This document shows positions 34,571 through 47,472 of a stretch of DNA of 64,000 nucleotides, piece by piece (position 1 is the first letter of the stretch; the number at the start of each line of letters is the position of its first letter). The notes beneath the pieces are model-generated. The model was not told the DNA's origin and searched no databases. It was given only the letters and a program-made list of their open reading frames with translations. The translations under genes and the position numbers were made by a program. Source of the DNA: Phoronis australis (lineage: Eukaryota > Phoronida > Phoronidae); NCBI GenBank assembly GCA_002633005.1, contig NMRA01000363.1:52377-116376 (forward strand), in the 5' to 3' direction.

Positions 34571-37427
34571 AGGAGTTTATAACGTCAGTAACGAGTGCTT
34601 CACTTGAAGAGTGTGATTTGGTGGAGCGTGTCTACGCAAGCAAATGGAGCGCTTTCGTTGTTATTTCATAACCAGATACATTAACTTCAAAAAAGCGTTT
34701 TGTGACACGAGTTTTGCAGGATCAATGGGTTAATTTGCGCAATAGTAAAAATGCCGTATTCCCTTGATGTAAACACTTTTAAAAGTCGTTTAAGTAGAAA
34801 CCTCAGAAATGAATGAAATAAACAAACAGGTGCCGCCACCAGGAAGGATAAAAAAATTGATTGCTACATGAAAACGTCATCGTCAAGCTGAAACGATCTT
34901 ATTGGGTGGGACGCCTAAAGCATATACAACAGTCAGGGATGAGCTGCCTGAAATCACTGTAAAGCTACTTGCATCAAATCCACGTGGAAAAGAAGACATT
35001 TTTTGTGGATTGCCTCGGCACCAGTACTTGAAACCAAAATTCCCGGTAATAGTCACAAGCATTTTGAGAATCAGTTTTCTGAACTGAATAACAGGCATCA
35101 AACTGGTTCTCAAAATGCGGGACGCCCTGCGAGTGACTATTGATTGCAGAATCACACATCATGACCACGTGATAGCAGTAGTCAGCGCGAGATTAGTTGT
35201 AGAGTCGTGGCATTTTGTCAATTTAGTTTTGGAATGTACTGTACAATAACACTAGCCAACGATTAACATGTCCTGAGTTATAACGCTGTTTCCCTAAGAA
35301 TGAATACAATGCACAAATCAACATTCAAAACTCCCAATTATCTATGGCAACATTTTTCACTTCTGGACAGAAATGGTGGTTGAGTAAAAGTTTACTGTGT
35401 CAAACCTCTAGACATTCCATCTAGCAAGGGGATGACTGCACAACTATCAACTAACAACATTCGGTTAAATTTTAAACATTCCCACAATGTAATGACCTTT
35501 AAGAAACCAGGAAAATAGCAATGCTAGCAACGCCTGAGGTCCAAATAGAAGAATATTCAGCCTAATTGATGAGATGTACGCATTAAGTATAACAGTGTAA
35601 TAAACCATTGATGCGCCACGCTGATAGAGTACCAATGAAAACTGTAATACAGGGATAATGGGCATTTTTAAGTGCACCAAGGTCTTGTTGTGTCCTCAGT
35701 TCAGAAGAGCCAGCTACATAAATTATGTAAATGAGGGTGAATCTGGTTATACAGGACAAGCAGTTTTCATCAGAAGCTGCATGGTGTTATGCGTGAGAAT
35801 GCCATTGCAGTTCATGAGAGAGGCAGGCTACATTGTTACAGTATAGCTACATGTATTATCAGGAAATTATGCATTTATTGATGTCTTCAACTTGAAATGT
35901 GTCATTGGTAATAATTATGAAATTCAATTGATCAACATAACAAGAGTTAAACAGAAATCGCCTGAAGGTATTCATTTCTTGATAATATCTACCAGGTAAA
36001 CACTGGGGTTGAGCTAGGAGCAGAATTTACATCCTTTTAGCAGTTGCGTGAACACCATTTCAAATACCAAAACAGCATCATCTATGGTTTAAAATCACAA
36101 CATAAAAATACTGATAGAAATAGCCAGTCATTATTCCAGTAAAATGACATATTAAAATCATTCCACAATAACTTTCATCAATAATACAAAAAATGTCATT
36201 TCCTATAACATACTCCAATTCCATTTTCAAAAGCTGACGGTCAATGACCTATTGTATCAATGAAATCCTACCACAGTGAATTATCCTTGCTCTTAGCTGC
36301 TATGACAGCAGGTTCCCTGCTATTTTCTCCTACTGCTTTTGGTATGTAGAAAACAAAGGCAGATATCACTGTTTTGGAAGGAAACTTGATCTCCAGTACG
36401 CTGCTGAAAATGAGCGAATGGGACTCGAATGTTTGACACAAATATGTGTGGGCAGTACAACATCTCTCCCAGCACGAACATGTCGTCTGATGTTTGCATG
36501 CATAAGGACTCTGTTTGCTTGACACAAATACCGTATTCGTCCTAGTACATGCCCATGTTCAGCTTAATGCCCAATACACAAATGAGACTTTCTTCACAGC
36601 CTCTGTCTTTGGAACTGTCTGTCTCACCCACTTCCAAAACGTAGGAAACTCACTAAACTATCAGTACGAAAGAGTAAAGAGTTTCTGAGGCACCTTGCTT
36701 TATTCGGGCGAAAACATAACCATAGGCTCTTACTGTTTTGTTTGACTCTTGCGCAAAAGTCCATCACAGTTACCTAAACTGACTGTTCAGGTATACGCAT
36801 ATTCTGGATTTCTAAACAAATGTTATGCTTAGTCAAACTCCAATCCCCAATCTGAGTTTTGAATTCACCAATAAAAGTGAACTGGGCATTAACCTCGGTT
36901 AATACAGTACATGGATGTGGTCCTCACAACAGAGCCTCAAGAGACAACTTAATATACAATTATCCTGTACACAGAGGCCTCTGACGGCCGGGTGATACAA
37001 CAACACAGATTCAGCAGGACTCACACAGAACTTTTGACAGCATCAGAATGTAAACTCTAATAAGCTTGCCCCAGAGGCAGTCCGACTGACGATGACACAG
37101 ATGAAAATCTACGAGCCATTTTGCAGCTTGACACAATAGTCTATAATCGCAAATCTGGAATGCATTCACATTAAGTTCACCAATCCCTAAAAGGTTCCAA
37201 TAAAATCTACATGTAAAACAACTGTTGGCTATTGCTTCGAAAAATGAAATGGCATCACGTGACTGTGAGGTCGAAGCGTGACTAGAAAGTGCCACAGTTT
37301 GTGAATGTTCACGTGACCAGTTAATTAAATGTGGTTTTGCCACCAAAGCTGCTAACTCTTAGCATAAAACAAGCACGTCATGGAAATTCATGATAAAATT
37401 TTCTTTAAAAGCTTTTCACTACTTCCG
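34571..37427. other. EDC3 3' side and intergenic
   Basis: The part nearest 37427 is probably EDC3 3' UTR. A minus-strand AATAAA (TTTATT on + at 36699-36704) lies about 725 bases past the stop. The frame 34902-35087 could belong to the ITIH relic's 3' part, but I could not align it. No other gene was seen. Confidence 0.4.
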
Positions 37428-40400
37428 TCACTTGGAGTCTTGCTTGACATGGAGAGGAATAACAAATTTGTGTCCAAATGGCGACTTGTATGTAATGTTC
37501 AAATCGGAAAACACTTTCTTTCCAAATCCCATGTCGCACAAATAGAGGGCACCAGAGGTCTCATGATAACTAAGTGGGAGACCTGGAGCCAGCGACCACT
37601 TAGTATTAATAGTCAGAGGGTGCTCCGGGGGGTCAATTGTCAACACCGGAGCTCTGTTGTCATTAGACCACGTGACTATTGATTTGTACCACTCAGTTTG
37701 GGTCAATGACGTGTCATCGGAATTGTCGAGACAACTTACAATCATGTCAACGGGATTTGACGGCAGTTCTAAAACAAAGAGAAAAACACCATTGTTAGAT
37801 TATCCATGCTTCTGTAGAAGATAGAAAAAATTAAGAGGACAATCAACTGTGACTATACTCCAGCCAATCAGCTATGAGCGATAAACATTCCGATCAATCA
37901 GGAGTAACTCAAAAAACACTCTGACCAATCAGCAGTGATTTACTCATACATTTGCCAATCATCTGCGAATCATAAATACTCTAATAAATCAACTGTTACA
38001 TATTTATACTCTGGCCAATCAATGGTCTCTCATATATTGCTTTCACACCAAGTCATCTATTGGTAGCAACAGTCCTGTGAGCCAGAAATCCAGTGAAGTC
38101 TGATGTGAAAGGCAATTTAATTTTGGAGTAATAATTTGACTACAGAAGATAGAAAAAATTAAGAGTACAATCAACTGTGACTATACTCTAGACAATCAGC
38201 TATAAGCGATAAACACTCCGATCAATCAGGAGTAACTCAAAAAACACTCTGACCAATCAGCAGTGATTTACTCATACATTTGCCAATCATCTGCGAATCA
38301 TAAATACTCTAATAAATCAACTGTTACATACAAATACTCTGGCCAATCAATGGTCTCTCATATATTGCTTTCACACCAAACCATCTATTGGTAGCAACAG
38401 TCCTGTGAGCCAGAAATCCAGTCTGGTGCGAAAGGCAATTTAATTTTGCAGTGATAATTTGACTACAACAATAACCACATAAACTTTCGTAACCAGTTCT
38501 AAATTTCTAATCTACCACAGCATCGAATATACATTCAATCACAAAGCCTTCAATAGTGCGGGGGCCAACTGGATGCACTAATCAGAATGTATCCCTTGTG
38601 TTTTTGTTCACCAAATTATGTCAGATTACTGACAAAAGCAACATCTACCGCACTACTATGATACCGACAATAGCGACATCTCGTGTATTAATGCCATGAA
38701 CTGTCTACTGCACTGCAGTGGGAAGTAGTTTGGTGACTTTACCTAATATAATTAAATGATAAAACGTGAACTATCTTACTGGTGTATTTACTGTGGTAGT
38801 AAGGAGTGCGAAAAGGGTTATTAATATTCTGGCCATGACTCGGAAAACACTCTGACCAATCAGCTGTGACTTATAAATACTCTCACCAATTAGCTGCAAC
38901 ATACAAATACTCTCACCAATCAGCTGGGACTCAAAAATACTCTAACCAATCAGCTGTGACTCAAAAATACTCTCACCAATCAGCTATGACTCAAAAATAC
39001 TCTCACCAATCAGCTGTGACTCAAAAATACTCTAACCAATCAGCTGTGAGTCATAATTACTCTCACCAATATCAAAGCATGAGTACACAAAAATCCCAGA
39101 ATAAAAATAGCACTAAACGTTTTCAAAATAAGGCTTAATATACTGCTAATTGATATTTTGCCGATTTTCAACACAAAGAAAATCAGTTTTTTAGGGCAGG
39201 AAGGAAATGTGGTTTTAATCAGAAATCTTAAATCACTTCCTCAGAGATGATTTTCTTCAACAAATAAACTTTGCAGTCGGGTAGCACAAATGTATGAATC
39301 ACTGAGACCCTCACCTGTGCAATATCATACTTTAAAAACAGCGACTCTGTGGAAAATTGTTATGACTCTAACAAACTAGGTAAAATAAAAAATTGACACT
39401 TTGGATAAAATTCATGGAGAAATGCTGCGCAACACTGAATTCAGCCTCACAAAAATTTCTCCCTGCCCTAAATGTTTTACACAAGAAACATACCTTGAAT
39501 AGATGTCAACCTCTTGCCGCCAGTGTGTCCGTAAAGATCCAGCTCACTGCTGAGGTGAGTGTCCATGTGAACGAGCTGAGGCATACAGACCAGGGTGTTC
39601 ACCTGGCGATTAGCCAGGTGTCGGGCGCAGTTGATCCCCTGCATGCCCTGCCTGTGGGGACCGCACAGTAACACCACAGTGGGGCGCTGGTGAGAGTTCT
39701 TGGGATTCAGTCTGAAACAACGTAACAAGCACAGTAAAACAAAAATATTGCATGCATTCCAATACCTGAATAGCATCAGACATGCACTGGCCACATAGAT
39801 CGGGCTAATGCTACAAAAAACCTGAATCATAACTCATGAGAATACTCTTATGTATATATATAGTCATTAGGCTTACGAACACATTAACCATTATCTTATC
39901 TTATCCACATGGGTAAACATCCACGGCATATAGACCTAATTCACACCGACAGGAGGCGCGTTCCAAAACGAGGCTCGCTACAATAGCTCTGTTGGCTTAT
40001 CGGCATAGTTGTATTACGCGTTGCTCGAACGGCGATAGAAAATATACGGACACTCAACTGTCTGTTTTAAGATCCATAAGGACACTTTGGAAAATATCTC
40101 TGTGTAAAATTTAAAAATGTTTCAAAAAGTTGGATCATATCATTGTCGCATCTCGGTTGCCGAGCATCATAGCAGCGATCGGTGAATCTTCGGCCAGCCA
40201 GGCTGTGTTTTCATGACAACAGGTTGAAACGAGGCCTAAAAATTCCCCTAGTGATTGAAAATTTCCCTCCGAAGTTCAAATTTCCTGTAACCACACAGGT
40301 GACAATTTGAAAGGGCACAAATTGCTACTTGAGACGGAGCTTATGAGAGCTTGCAACAGGGCAGCGGTGCTAATGATGGTGATCAGGAGGTAGATTTCCC

Positions 40401-43400
40401 CCTCACTCGGTGCAAAAAGGGCCCCAGTCAGGCAGAGGCACATTTCCCCTGGGATGAATGAGGACCCTGAAGAAACACAATAACTATGCTTGCTCTGTCC
40501 AGTTAACTGAAATTGAGCTCTAAAACGAGGTTATGCTTTGGACAGACGAATTAGGTGTTTTAATTTTTAAAATTCAACTTGGTCCAGATTGATATTTGAA
40601 ACCTAACACATGAAACGGATGTAAGAATTATTAAAACCAAGAAAGCAGAATTGATGGTCAAATAACTTTTATTTTCAATTACGAACCTGTTTTTTATTTT
40701 ACTTTAAAAACTTACTCAATGACATCAATTATTCTTGAAGATCAATGACAAATAAACTGTTAGTCCCAGTAGTCACTACCAAGACCTAGACTAGGCTTGA
40801 TGTTAATATTCTTTATCAACAAATTAAACCAGATGTGACTTGCACATGACAGCAAAATGCGATGAGCTACCACTGTCGAATATATGTTCAACTCATCAAA
40901 AAACGAGCAGATGACCTGGTTCGTGTAGAAAGCATTTTATCAATAATTTACAAGAAGAAATATAATACCTAATCTGTAACACGATTGCCACAATTTGGTC
41001 ATATTTACTTTTCATGTTTTGAACTTAGTTTTCGGAAAAAAGTTATACCCTTTTGTCAGACAACTCTTTGGTGCATTGACTTGTTCTCTAATGTATTTTT
41101 CTATGTCTCTGTGGTTAATTATCGACACATTTTTAAGATTTAATATCCAGATTGGACTCGAAAGACCAGCCATTTAACTCACGCAATGTCAACTTCCGCT
41201 TTGTTTATGGCAGTGAGGCTCGCTTTCGATTTTAATGTCTGCCGTGTGAATTAGGTCTATAGACGGAAAAACTCAATTTCAGGGAGACGAGTGGGCTTTA
41301 AAGGCGAAGGCAACCTTTTTTCATGTCACTTTTAGCAAAAATAAGGTTCGTTGATTATCCCAGACATATTTTTCACTTAATTACAGCTTTTCGTAATTTG
41401 ATTAATTTCTCGTCCTCTACTCCTGAAGTGACATTTTGGGAGGCAAGAGTTTCGAGCCAATTTCTTTTCATTATAACCTGACTATGAGAGCTGTCGAGTC
41501 AGTCATTGTTCAACCTCGGTTGTGAGAAGTTCGGTCGTCATTTGCTTTTGTTTACAATTCAGTCAACATACCACGCAGCTGCTGCGTGCCGCGATGTGCT
41601 CATTATCGTCTCACACATACCTTGCGTCGCTTACCGAAGGATGACACACTTCGCCGTACTTGGCTAGCTCGTTCATGTGAAGAACGCAGCGCTACCCGTC
41701 CACGCAACGTACAAAGCAGTGGAGGGTTACCGAGGGTGACAAGCATTTTCTGCCGTCAGATTACGATAGAGATATGTACGCTGAATTGATGAAGGTCCCT
41801 GAGAAACAACGCTTGAAGAAACCGGTACAATACCGTCCCTGATGTTGATTCCCGTCGCCAACCCAGAGAAGTGCGTTTTTGAAGCGAGAAGCCTCTCGAG
41901 CTGTGGCCTCTATATATACAGTGACTGGAGGCACTTTATCTAATGTCACCCATGCCTTCGAACGTACCCCATTGCGTGCAATTCCGGGAACTAGCAGTGA
42001 TTCGCCCTGTGCTGTTGTCTCTAGCCCAGAGCCTGTAAGCAACCCTGCAGCGACGTTGAGTAGTGGGAGTGAATACAGGCCCAGTTCGACACACAGTGAA
42101 GAGGACAGTTCGTCATCCAATGAACAGATCGGTGAGCCTAAGTTTGATACGTTTATTGTGGACTTGTATTGGAGCTATTTAGAAGGTGCCAGATGTGTGG
42201 CGAGGGAGTCACACGGTGAGATGTAAGCAGTTTGGGTGCTCCGATCACCCTCCAGTAGGAGTGTGTCGCGGGACACTCGGGCAAGTGGGACAGTTCTTCC
42301 TCTGTACGTGAGACGATAATGAGTTCGCCCCATTAAACAGCAACAGCGTGGCATGTTGACTGACTCGTAAGCAAAAGCAACCGACGACCGAACTTATCAC
42401 AACCGAGGTAGAACAATGACTGACTCGGCTGCTCTCAAGAAAGTGGCGCGAAATTCTTGCCTCCCAAAACGTCACTTCCGGAGTAGACGACGAGTAATTA
42501 ATTAAATAACGAAAAGCATTAAATAAGTGAAAAATATGTCTGGAATAATCAACGAACCTTATTTTTTGCTAAAAATGACATGAAAAAGGTTGCCTTCGCC
42601 TTTAAGTCATGCATGGGCATTTAAAAGAAGTTTTTGGAAGGTCAAGGTGGACATTTACCAATCCACCAATTTTGGGTAAAGAGGCAAAAAAGAGAGTTCC
42701 ATTTATGTACACCATTTATGTACACCATTTATGTATGGAAAATAGGGCATAACACAGACTATGTGCCCCTCTCAGAATACAAAGAACTTTAAATGCCAAC
42801 CACTCCGTGGTGATTTCAGTCAATCAACGGTAACTTCTTGATTCCTTTTGATGGTAGACACAAATTGCCAACATGACAAAGGAAAAGTTGGAAACCAGTG
42901 CGTTACAGTAAATTGGCTTCCCTGAAGATTTTCCTGTTTATGCCAAAGTTGAGAGGAAGTTATCTTTTAAGTTTCGTTGTTCACATGACGACAAAAGAAT
43001 ACCTCGACAACTGCAACGTGATGTGCAAGACATGTACATCTTGCCTATTCCAAAATTACTAATACTACACCCCAAAAAATACTTCTCCTTTTCTCAATGA
43101 CTAGTGATGACCTCTCTTGCCATTCTAGCTACACTGAACGCGAATTCCACCAACAGTCAACCACCAGGACGTATAATTTCACTTCCACTCGGTCACCATG
43201 ACAAAGAATTCCAAGTCACTTTGTACTACTATCTTTAGTGTGTACTGTACATGCTTCTGTCAACACAGTACAAATATCCAGCTACAGAACCAAAAGCAAT
43301 CAGACAAAATACTGTTTCACCATCGTCAATAGCCACTCCAGCTAGACTAATGATGAATTCCAGGCCATCTCGTCTGATTAATTTTGGTGTGTGCTCTATA

Positions 43401-46102
43401 CCCAATTGCATGCTAACCTGTGCACTCCTCCTAGAAGGGTAAGTACCATTTCACTCGTTGATCGACCTATTGTCTCCAATTGTCGTTCTCGTGTGTAGCC
43501 TAGTGACTCGGCATGGGACAGTAGCCTCTCTCTCAACACAACATTTACGCTGGGTACCTCCAAATCAGCGTCTGCAAGAAATTGGGAAAATTCAGGTGCC
43601 ATGTCTCTGGTGTGAAATGAAATGACAATTGGACCGGTGTCTGAGATAACCACGCAATGAATTATGGAAATACGTTGCTACTCAGAGTAAATCACCTAGC
43701 TGAATTTGACCAACTTTCATCAAACTTAATAATATGACACCTTGTTTGATATTTTTCCAAAGCTTATAATATTTCCTTGCTCCCTTACTAACCATTGCTC
43801 AGTTGTCTTGAAAGAGACTGCTCGTGAGTAAAGTACATCAAGCCTACTTCTCATGTCACTTACACGTGACATCTCTCGCACACCAGCACACCCTCAACAG
43901 GTGTACATGCTAGATGACAGAGAATGGCATACCTGTGACATACGTATTGGCCCCTCTGCACCCAGCTGGCAGCTTTATCTGTTTGAAAACAGGTGGCCTA
44001 CTCTGTAGAACATTCTGATCGCACCTGTATTGAGGTACGCCTCCCTTCACCACTCGTGGACCATTACGGTTCGACTCGTCCAACCCAGCCTCTTTGTCAA
44101 ATAGTGCCAGATTCTTCTCAAAGTCGAAGTCTCCAATGAACGACTCCACAGGTGTGCTGAAGCAGTCCTCTCGTTGCCGTTGGCGCTGGTGACTCTCGAT
44201 TTTACGAGGTGTGGACTGCTGTCGACGTGGAGAGTCTCGGAATTCAGATGCTGAAGTAAAGAAGTAAAGGCCTTGCATTTGTAAATCCTATACATGTATG
44301 TCAACCAGGCAATTGTGAGTACAAGCTAAACCAAATTATCACGTGTCAAAATTTATGTGGCTTATAGTGCAGCACAACTTCATTCAGAGAAGCGTGAAAT
44401 TTTTGATTTTGTGAACAAATTTAAACAATTGACTGGAAGACATTATTAAACCAAAAGCAACAAAGTTATGTGATGGTGAAAAACATGACTGCCTTTTTTT
44501 TCAGAATACAACTTAATGTAACTCAAAACTTTGTATTATCCTCAAAACATTGATATTGAGTTTTGACTGCCATCCATGCTAAGCTTAACAGACAAGAGTC
44601 TCTGAAAAAACTACGAATGCAGCATTTTTTCCCCCAAGACCATACCTGAGTTTGTTCTCTTGCGTGCAAATTCTGCTCTACTTGGTGAATCTGTCCTCCC
44701 AGAGGGGGAGCCACCTCGATGTGACTGTTCTCGCACTTTCCTTATATCAGGTGATTTCCTGTACATTGGTGTGGACTTGGTCGCTGTGGCTTGTGTGCGA
44801 GCATTCTGGTTTGAGTTCATACTAGCAGACACCTCTTGTGGTGTCTTTAGTATCGTCAGGTCACAGATGTTGACAGCGCTAAAAACGAGGTGGCCAAACT
44901 CAGTACAAATTTGAACAGCACCTTAACAGCCCACAACTCGAACATAATTTTTCTGTAATTTGATATGTACACTTAGCAGAGGCGGACCTACAGGGGGGGT
45001 TCAGGGGGTTTAAACCCCTCCTCGGGACAGGATCAAAAATAAAAACAGGAAAAAAAATCGCCAGAAAAACGAAATTAGCTATTAAAAATCCCAAAAAATC
45101 TTACACGGGAGGAGGAAAACCCTCTCGCGACCTTCCTTCTCCTCGGCGCTACGCGCCTCGGATTCTCTCGAATCCTAAACCCCCCCCTTACTGAAATCGT
45201 AGATCTGTCACTGCTTAGTCTAATGCCTCTAATTATTGTTTACAGTAAAATCTCATCAATTTTAGACAAAAACAATTACCTAAAGACAAAACAATTACCT
45301 AAACTGACCTCTTTTTATTACTCAAATGCAACTAATACTATTATAAATGCACAAAATGTCAAGTAACACCGTTTAGCGATTGCTATGATACAGAACTAAA
45401 ACGTTATTAAAGCATTTACATGATGTTATCTGTCTTGTATGAAAAAATGAAATTTTCCATATTTGCCATGTTGTGTCCACAATAGGCGAGATTATACCAT
45501 GCCCCCTAGCTTCTGTAACGATCAAAAGTGTTATGAAATGGACCGATTTCTGATCGCGAGTTATAACTCACAGTAAATCATCTCACACCAGGTGTCACAA
45601 AAGGGCCAGGGATATATTGCAGATAAAATTCCCATTATTTGCAAAATTAAAGTTTTGGCTTTTACTTTAGTGTGAAATAATTGAAGAATGATCATACACA
45701 CAACACTGTACATTTGCTTAACATGTATCATTGCCATGACCTCTTATTGATGAAGGACCAGACTCTGGTGAATAAAGACGGATAAAATTCAAATTAAACA
45801 GCATTTTCGATATTTTGCACGTTGAAATAAATTGTGACTTAATTGACCCCTAAACCCATGAGCCTGCATTCTCTAACACTTAGGCAAACATAATTTACAA
45901 TAAAATGCCAGGCACTAGCACCCAGACAAAGACACACTTACTCAATTGTAACTTCGGGGAGTTGATATGGCACACCGTTTCTGAATGCCTTGCTTAATGT
46001 GATCGTCTGTAGGGTGTTGTCTACACTAGTCACCTGGCCTTGGTAAGTGCCGAGCTCTCCACAGTCAACTGACACCACATGATCAACCCACGATGCAGAC
46101 AT
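37428..46102 (-). CDS. EDC3: Enhancer of mRNA-decapping protein 3, 6 coding exons, 497 residues
   Basis: Minus-strand coding exons: 46102-45942, 44878-44646, 44250-43933, 43640-43418, 39711-39494 and 37768-37428. All are GT-AG, phases agree at each junction, and the total is 1,494 nt. The start is the ATG 17 bases into an exon that begins at 46119. It opens MSASWVDHVVSVDCGELG and continues YQGQVTSVDNTLQTITLSKA: an N-terminal LSm domain (about 1-65). A Ser/Arg-rich linker follows, then the FDF motif DFDFEKNLALFDKEAG (about 172-187), which binds the helicase DDX6/Me31B. A YjeF-N Rossmann-like domain (about 240-497) includes NPKNSHQRPTVVLLCGP and LYLCDMGFGKKVF and mediates dimerisation and RNA binding in known EDC3. 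EDC3 scaffolds P-bodies and promotes DCP2 decapping. Its length is close to human EDC3 (508). Introns are loaded with mobile DNA. Confidence 0.95.
37816..38466. repeat. Tandem duplication of a 328-bp unit in EDC3 intron 5
   Basis: 37816-38143 and 38144-38466 are almost identical, both starting AGAAGATAGAAAAAATTAAG and ending near TTTGACTAC. Within each unit, several diverged 30-base repeats containing CCAATCA can be picked out, linking it to the array at 38851. Confidence 0.85.
38851..39070. repeat. 30-bp minisatellite with CCAAT motifs
   Basis: Seven successive units spaced exactly 30 bases apart (starts 38851, 38881 and so on to 39031), plus a partial eighth, read roughly TCTCACCAATCAGCTGTGAC then TCAAAAATAC. 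Because 30 is divisible by three, a stop-free frame encodes a 10-residue repeat (KYSHQSAVTQ); it lies on the strand opposite EDC3 and inside its last intron, so I do not call it a gene. Confidence 0.9.
39929..41261 (-). mobile_element. Inverted-repeat transposon family T1, longer copy
   Basis: The ends are TATAGACCTAATTCACAC and GTGTGAATTAGGTCTATA, perfect complements over 18 bases, with weaker similarity inward (GAGGCTCGCT blocks near 39981 and 41215). Both flanks match 19346-19860 in reverse. About 800 bp in the middle is unique to this copy and holds no convincing transposase frame. It lies in EDC3 intron 4. Confidence 0.75.
41298..42605. mobile_element. Kolobok-like DNA transposon derivative with long arms and THAP remnants
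   Basis: TTAA at 41298-41301 and 42602-42605 flanks termini AGGCGAAGGCAACC, and the two arms are inverted copies for about 300 bp (about 41302-41620 and 42290-42601). The left arm encodes a THAP domain start (PRSCCVPRCAHYRLT, then RRLPKDDTLRRTWLAR, about 41571-41670; the ATG has become ATA). Later, in a shifted frame, it gives KHFLPSDYDRDMYAEL (about 41743-41790). The right arm encodes on the minus strand a diverged start, MPRCCCLMGRTHYRLT. A broken block near 42155-42205 resembles the KYIVFE...C..C module that follows THAP in many invertebrate proteins. TTAA targets and THAP domains both occur in Kolobok elements. The copy is dead by frameshift. It lies in EDC3 intron 4. Confidence 0.7.
42697..42735 (+). 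repeat. Three copies of a 13-base tandem repeat
   Basis: CCATTTATGTACA is repeated in tandem; a small intronic microsatellite. Confidence 0.7.
44977..45213. mobile_element. hAT5-like MITE, copy 1
   Basis: The ends CAGAGGCGGACCTACAGG and (complement) CAGTGACAGATCTACG, with G/C runs just inside, are imperfect inverted repeats. The pentamer CTTAG lies directly outside both ends (44972-44976 and 45214-45218) as a target duplication. The 237-bp interior has no transposase. It lies in the EDC3 intron between the LSm exon and the linker exon. Confidence 0.75.
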
Positions 46103-47472
46103 GGTGTGAAGTGCGCCACCTATAGGATTAAGAAGGTATTTTTCAGTTGGTTTGAAATTAAAGTAATACATACTCTGTAGCATACATCTGGCATGGGGAA
46201 AATTTAGCCAAGACATACGTACAAATCAAACTATAAATATAATTCAAATTTGTACATGTATAATTTCAAACACGCGTAACAAAATTGAAAATTAAATTAC
46301 AGGGGCTTCAATTTCTTTACTAGGATTTAGTAATTTTATATTAATTTAATCGTCTACCAGACAATATAATTGTTACATTTACTTACATCCATTTCTGAAT
46401 AGATCAGATAACAAGGAAACAATAAGGAACATTCAAGATCTCAAAATATTAAGCATACGATAAAATCTCACCAATTTAGGACACGTTATGGCCAACAGGT
46501 GGAATTTCACCTTTCACTTTTTCTGTAAAAGATACAGCATCATATAAATGCTTTACCATAGTCAAGTTCTGCACCACACCTATCATCAGACGATATCTAG
46601 AAAGACATTAGGCATTCATAACAACGTTAGAAACCCTAGAAAAATACAATTTCCAGCTGTAATTTTTGTCCAAAATGGGTGAGAATTTACCATTGTTCAA
46701 AAGCATTTGTTGATTACAAATACGCTCATTGAGAATAAGGCGTACAGGCTCATGACTGGATTGGTTTCAAGCACTCTATGGATGAAACATAATAAACAGA
46801 AACCAGCTTGTGTTTTGAATGAGATAATATGGTCGTTATTACAAGTCTCTGTTGTCTGTAAACAACATTTCACTGACTTACCGTAGTTAAAATTTCTGGC
46901 GATTTCATTACTACAGCGAATGTCCAATATAAATATAATTGAAACTTTTTACATCAAATATTGCTCACATTTTCACAAGTTGAAGTTTTCCAACTTGTCC
47001 CAACGTGAGGTTGTCCAGACCTCCTAACTCGTTGTTCTCGACAGTTAGACTACCCCTTTGGCTTAATGTCAAACCATGAGAACATTTCTAGAGTTCGCAT
47101 GTACTAGAAAGTTTTTTTGCTTCAACTATTACGATTTCGATTTTTGCCGCTGAGATTTGGTGATCTCAGCTCCCGTTTGGCGACCTGAAAATTTTGCCAG
47201 GTAGCGTTTGGCGAGATGACATTATGCTAAGCAGCAGCTCTGCATTGATTATTCTGTGTCTACAATTGCTTCTCATCACTTCCACATAATTTTGATGGCT
47301 AATACGCACGATTACCTGATTACTGTCCAAATAATCTTAAAAATCAAGATAACGAAGCAAGGCCTTAGCTTAGACTTGGCCAGTTAACAGGTAATAATAA
47401 CGTGTCAACCAACACTGAACAACGCTAACGCCAACGGGTGAAAAGGCAGTCACTGTGCTGTGCGTGAACTTG
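46103..47472. other. EDC3 5' region
   Basis: A splice acceptor at 46120-46121 precedes 17 bases of 5' UTR, so at least one non-coding first exon should lie upstream on the minus strand. I could not place it. The interval has no other recognised gene. Confidence 0.45.

Noticed and set aside
36268-36525. Minus-strand 85-codon frame as an extra EDC3 exon
   Set aside because: The EDC3 frame ends properly at 37428 at the family's usual C-terminus; this frame has no matching motif and is probably 3' UTR or intergenic.
38866-39138. 90-codon frame encoding a 10-residue repeat
   Set aside because: It is a by-product of a 30-bp minisatellite in an EDC3 intron, on the opposite strand, with no promoter or splice evidence.
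41879-42226. 115-codon plus-strand frame as an independent gene
   Set aside because: It lies inside the Kolobok-like element and is a frameshifted remnant of its protein.
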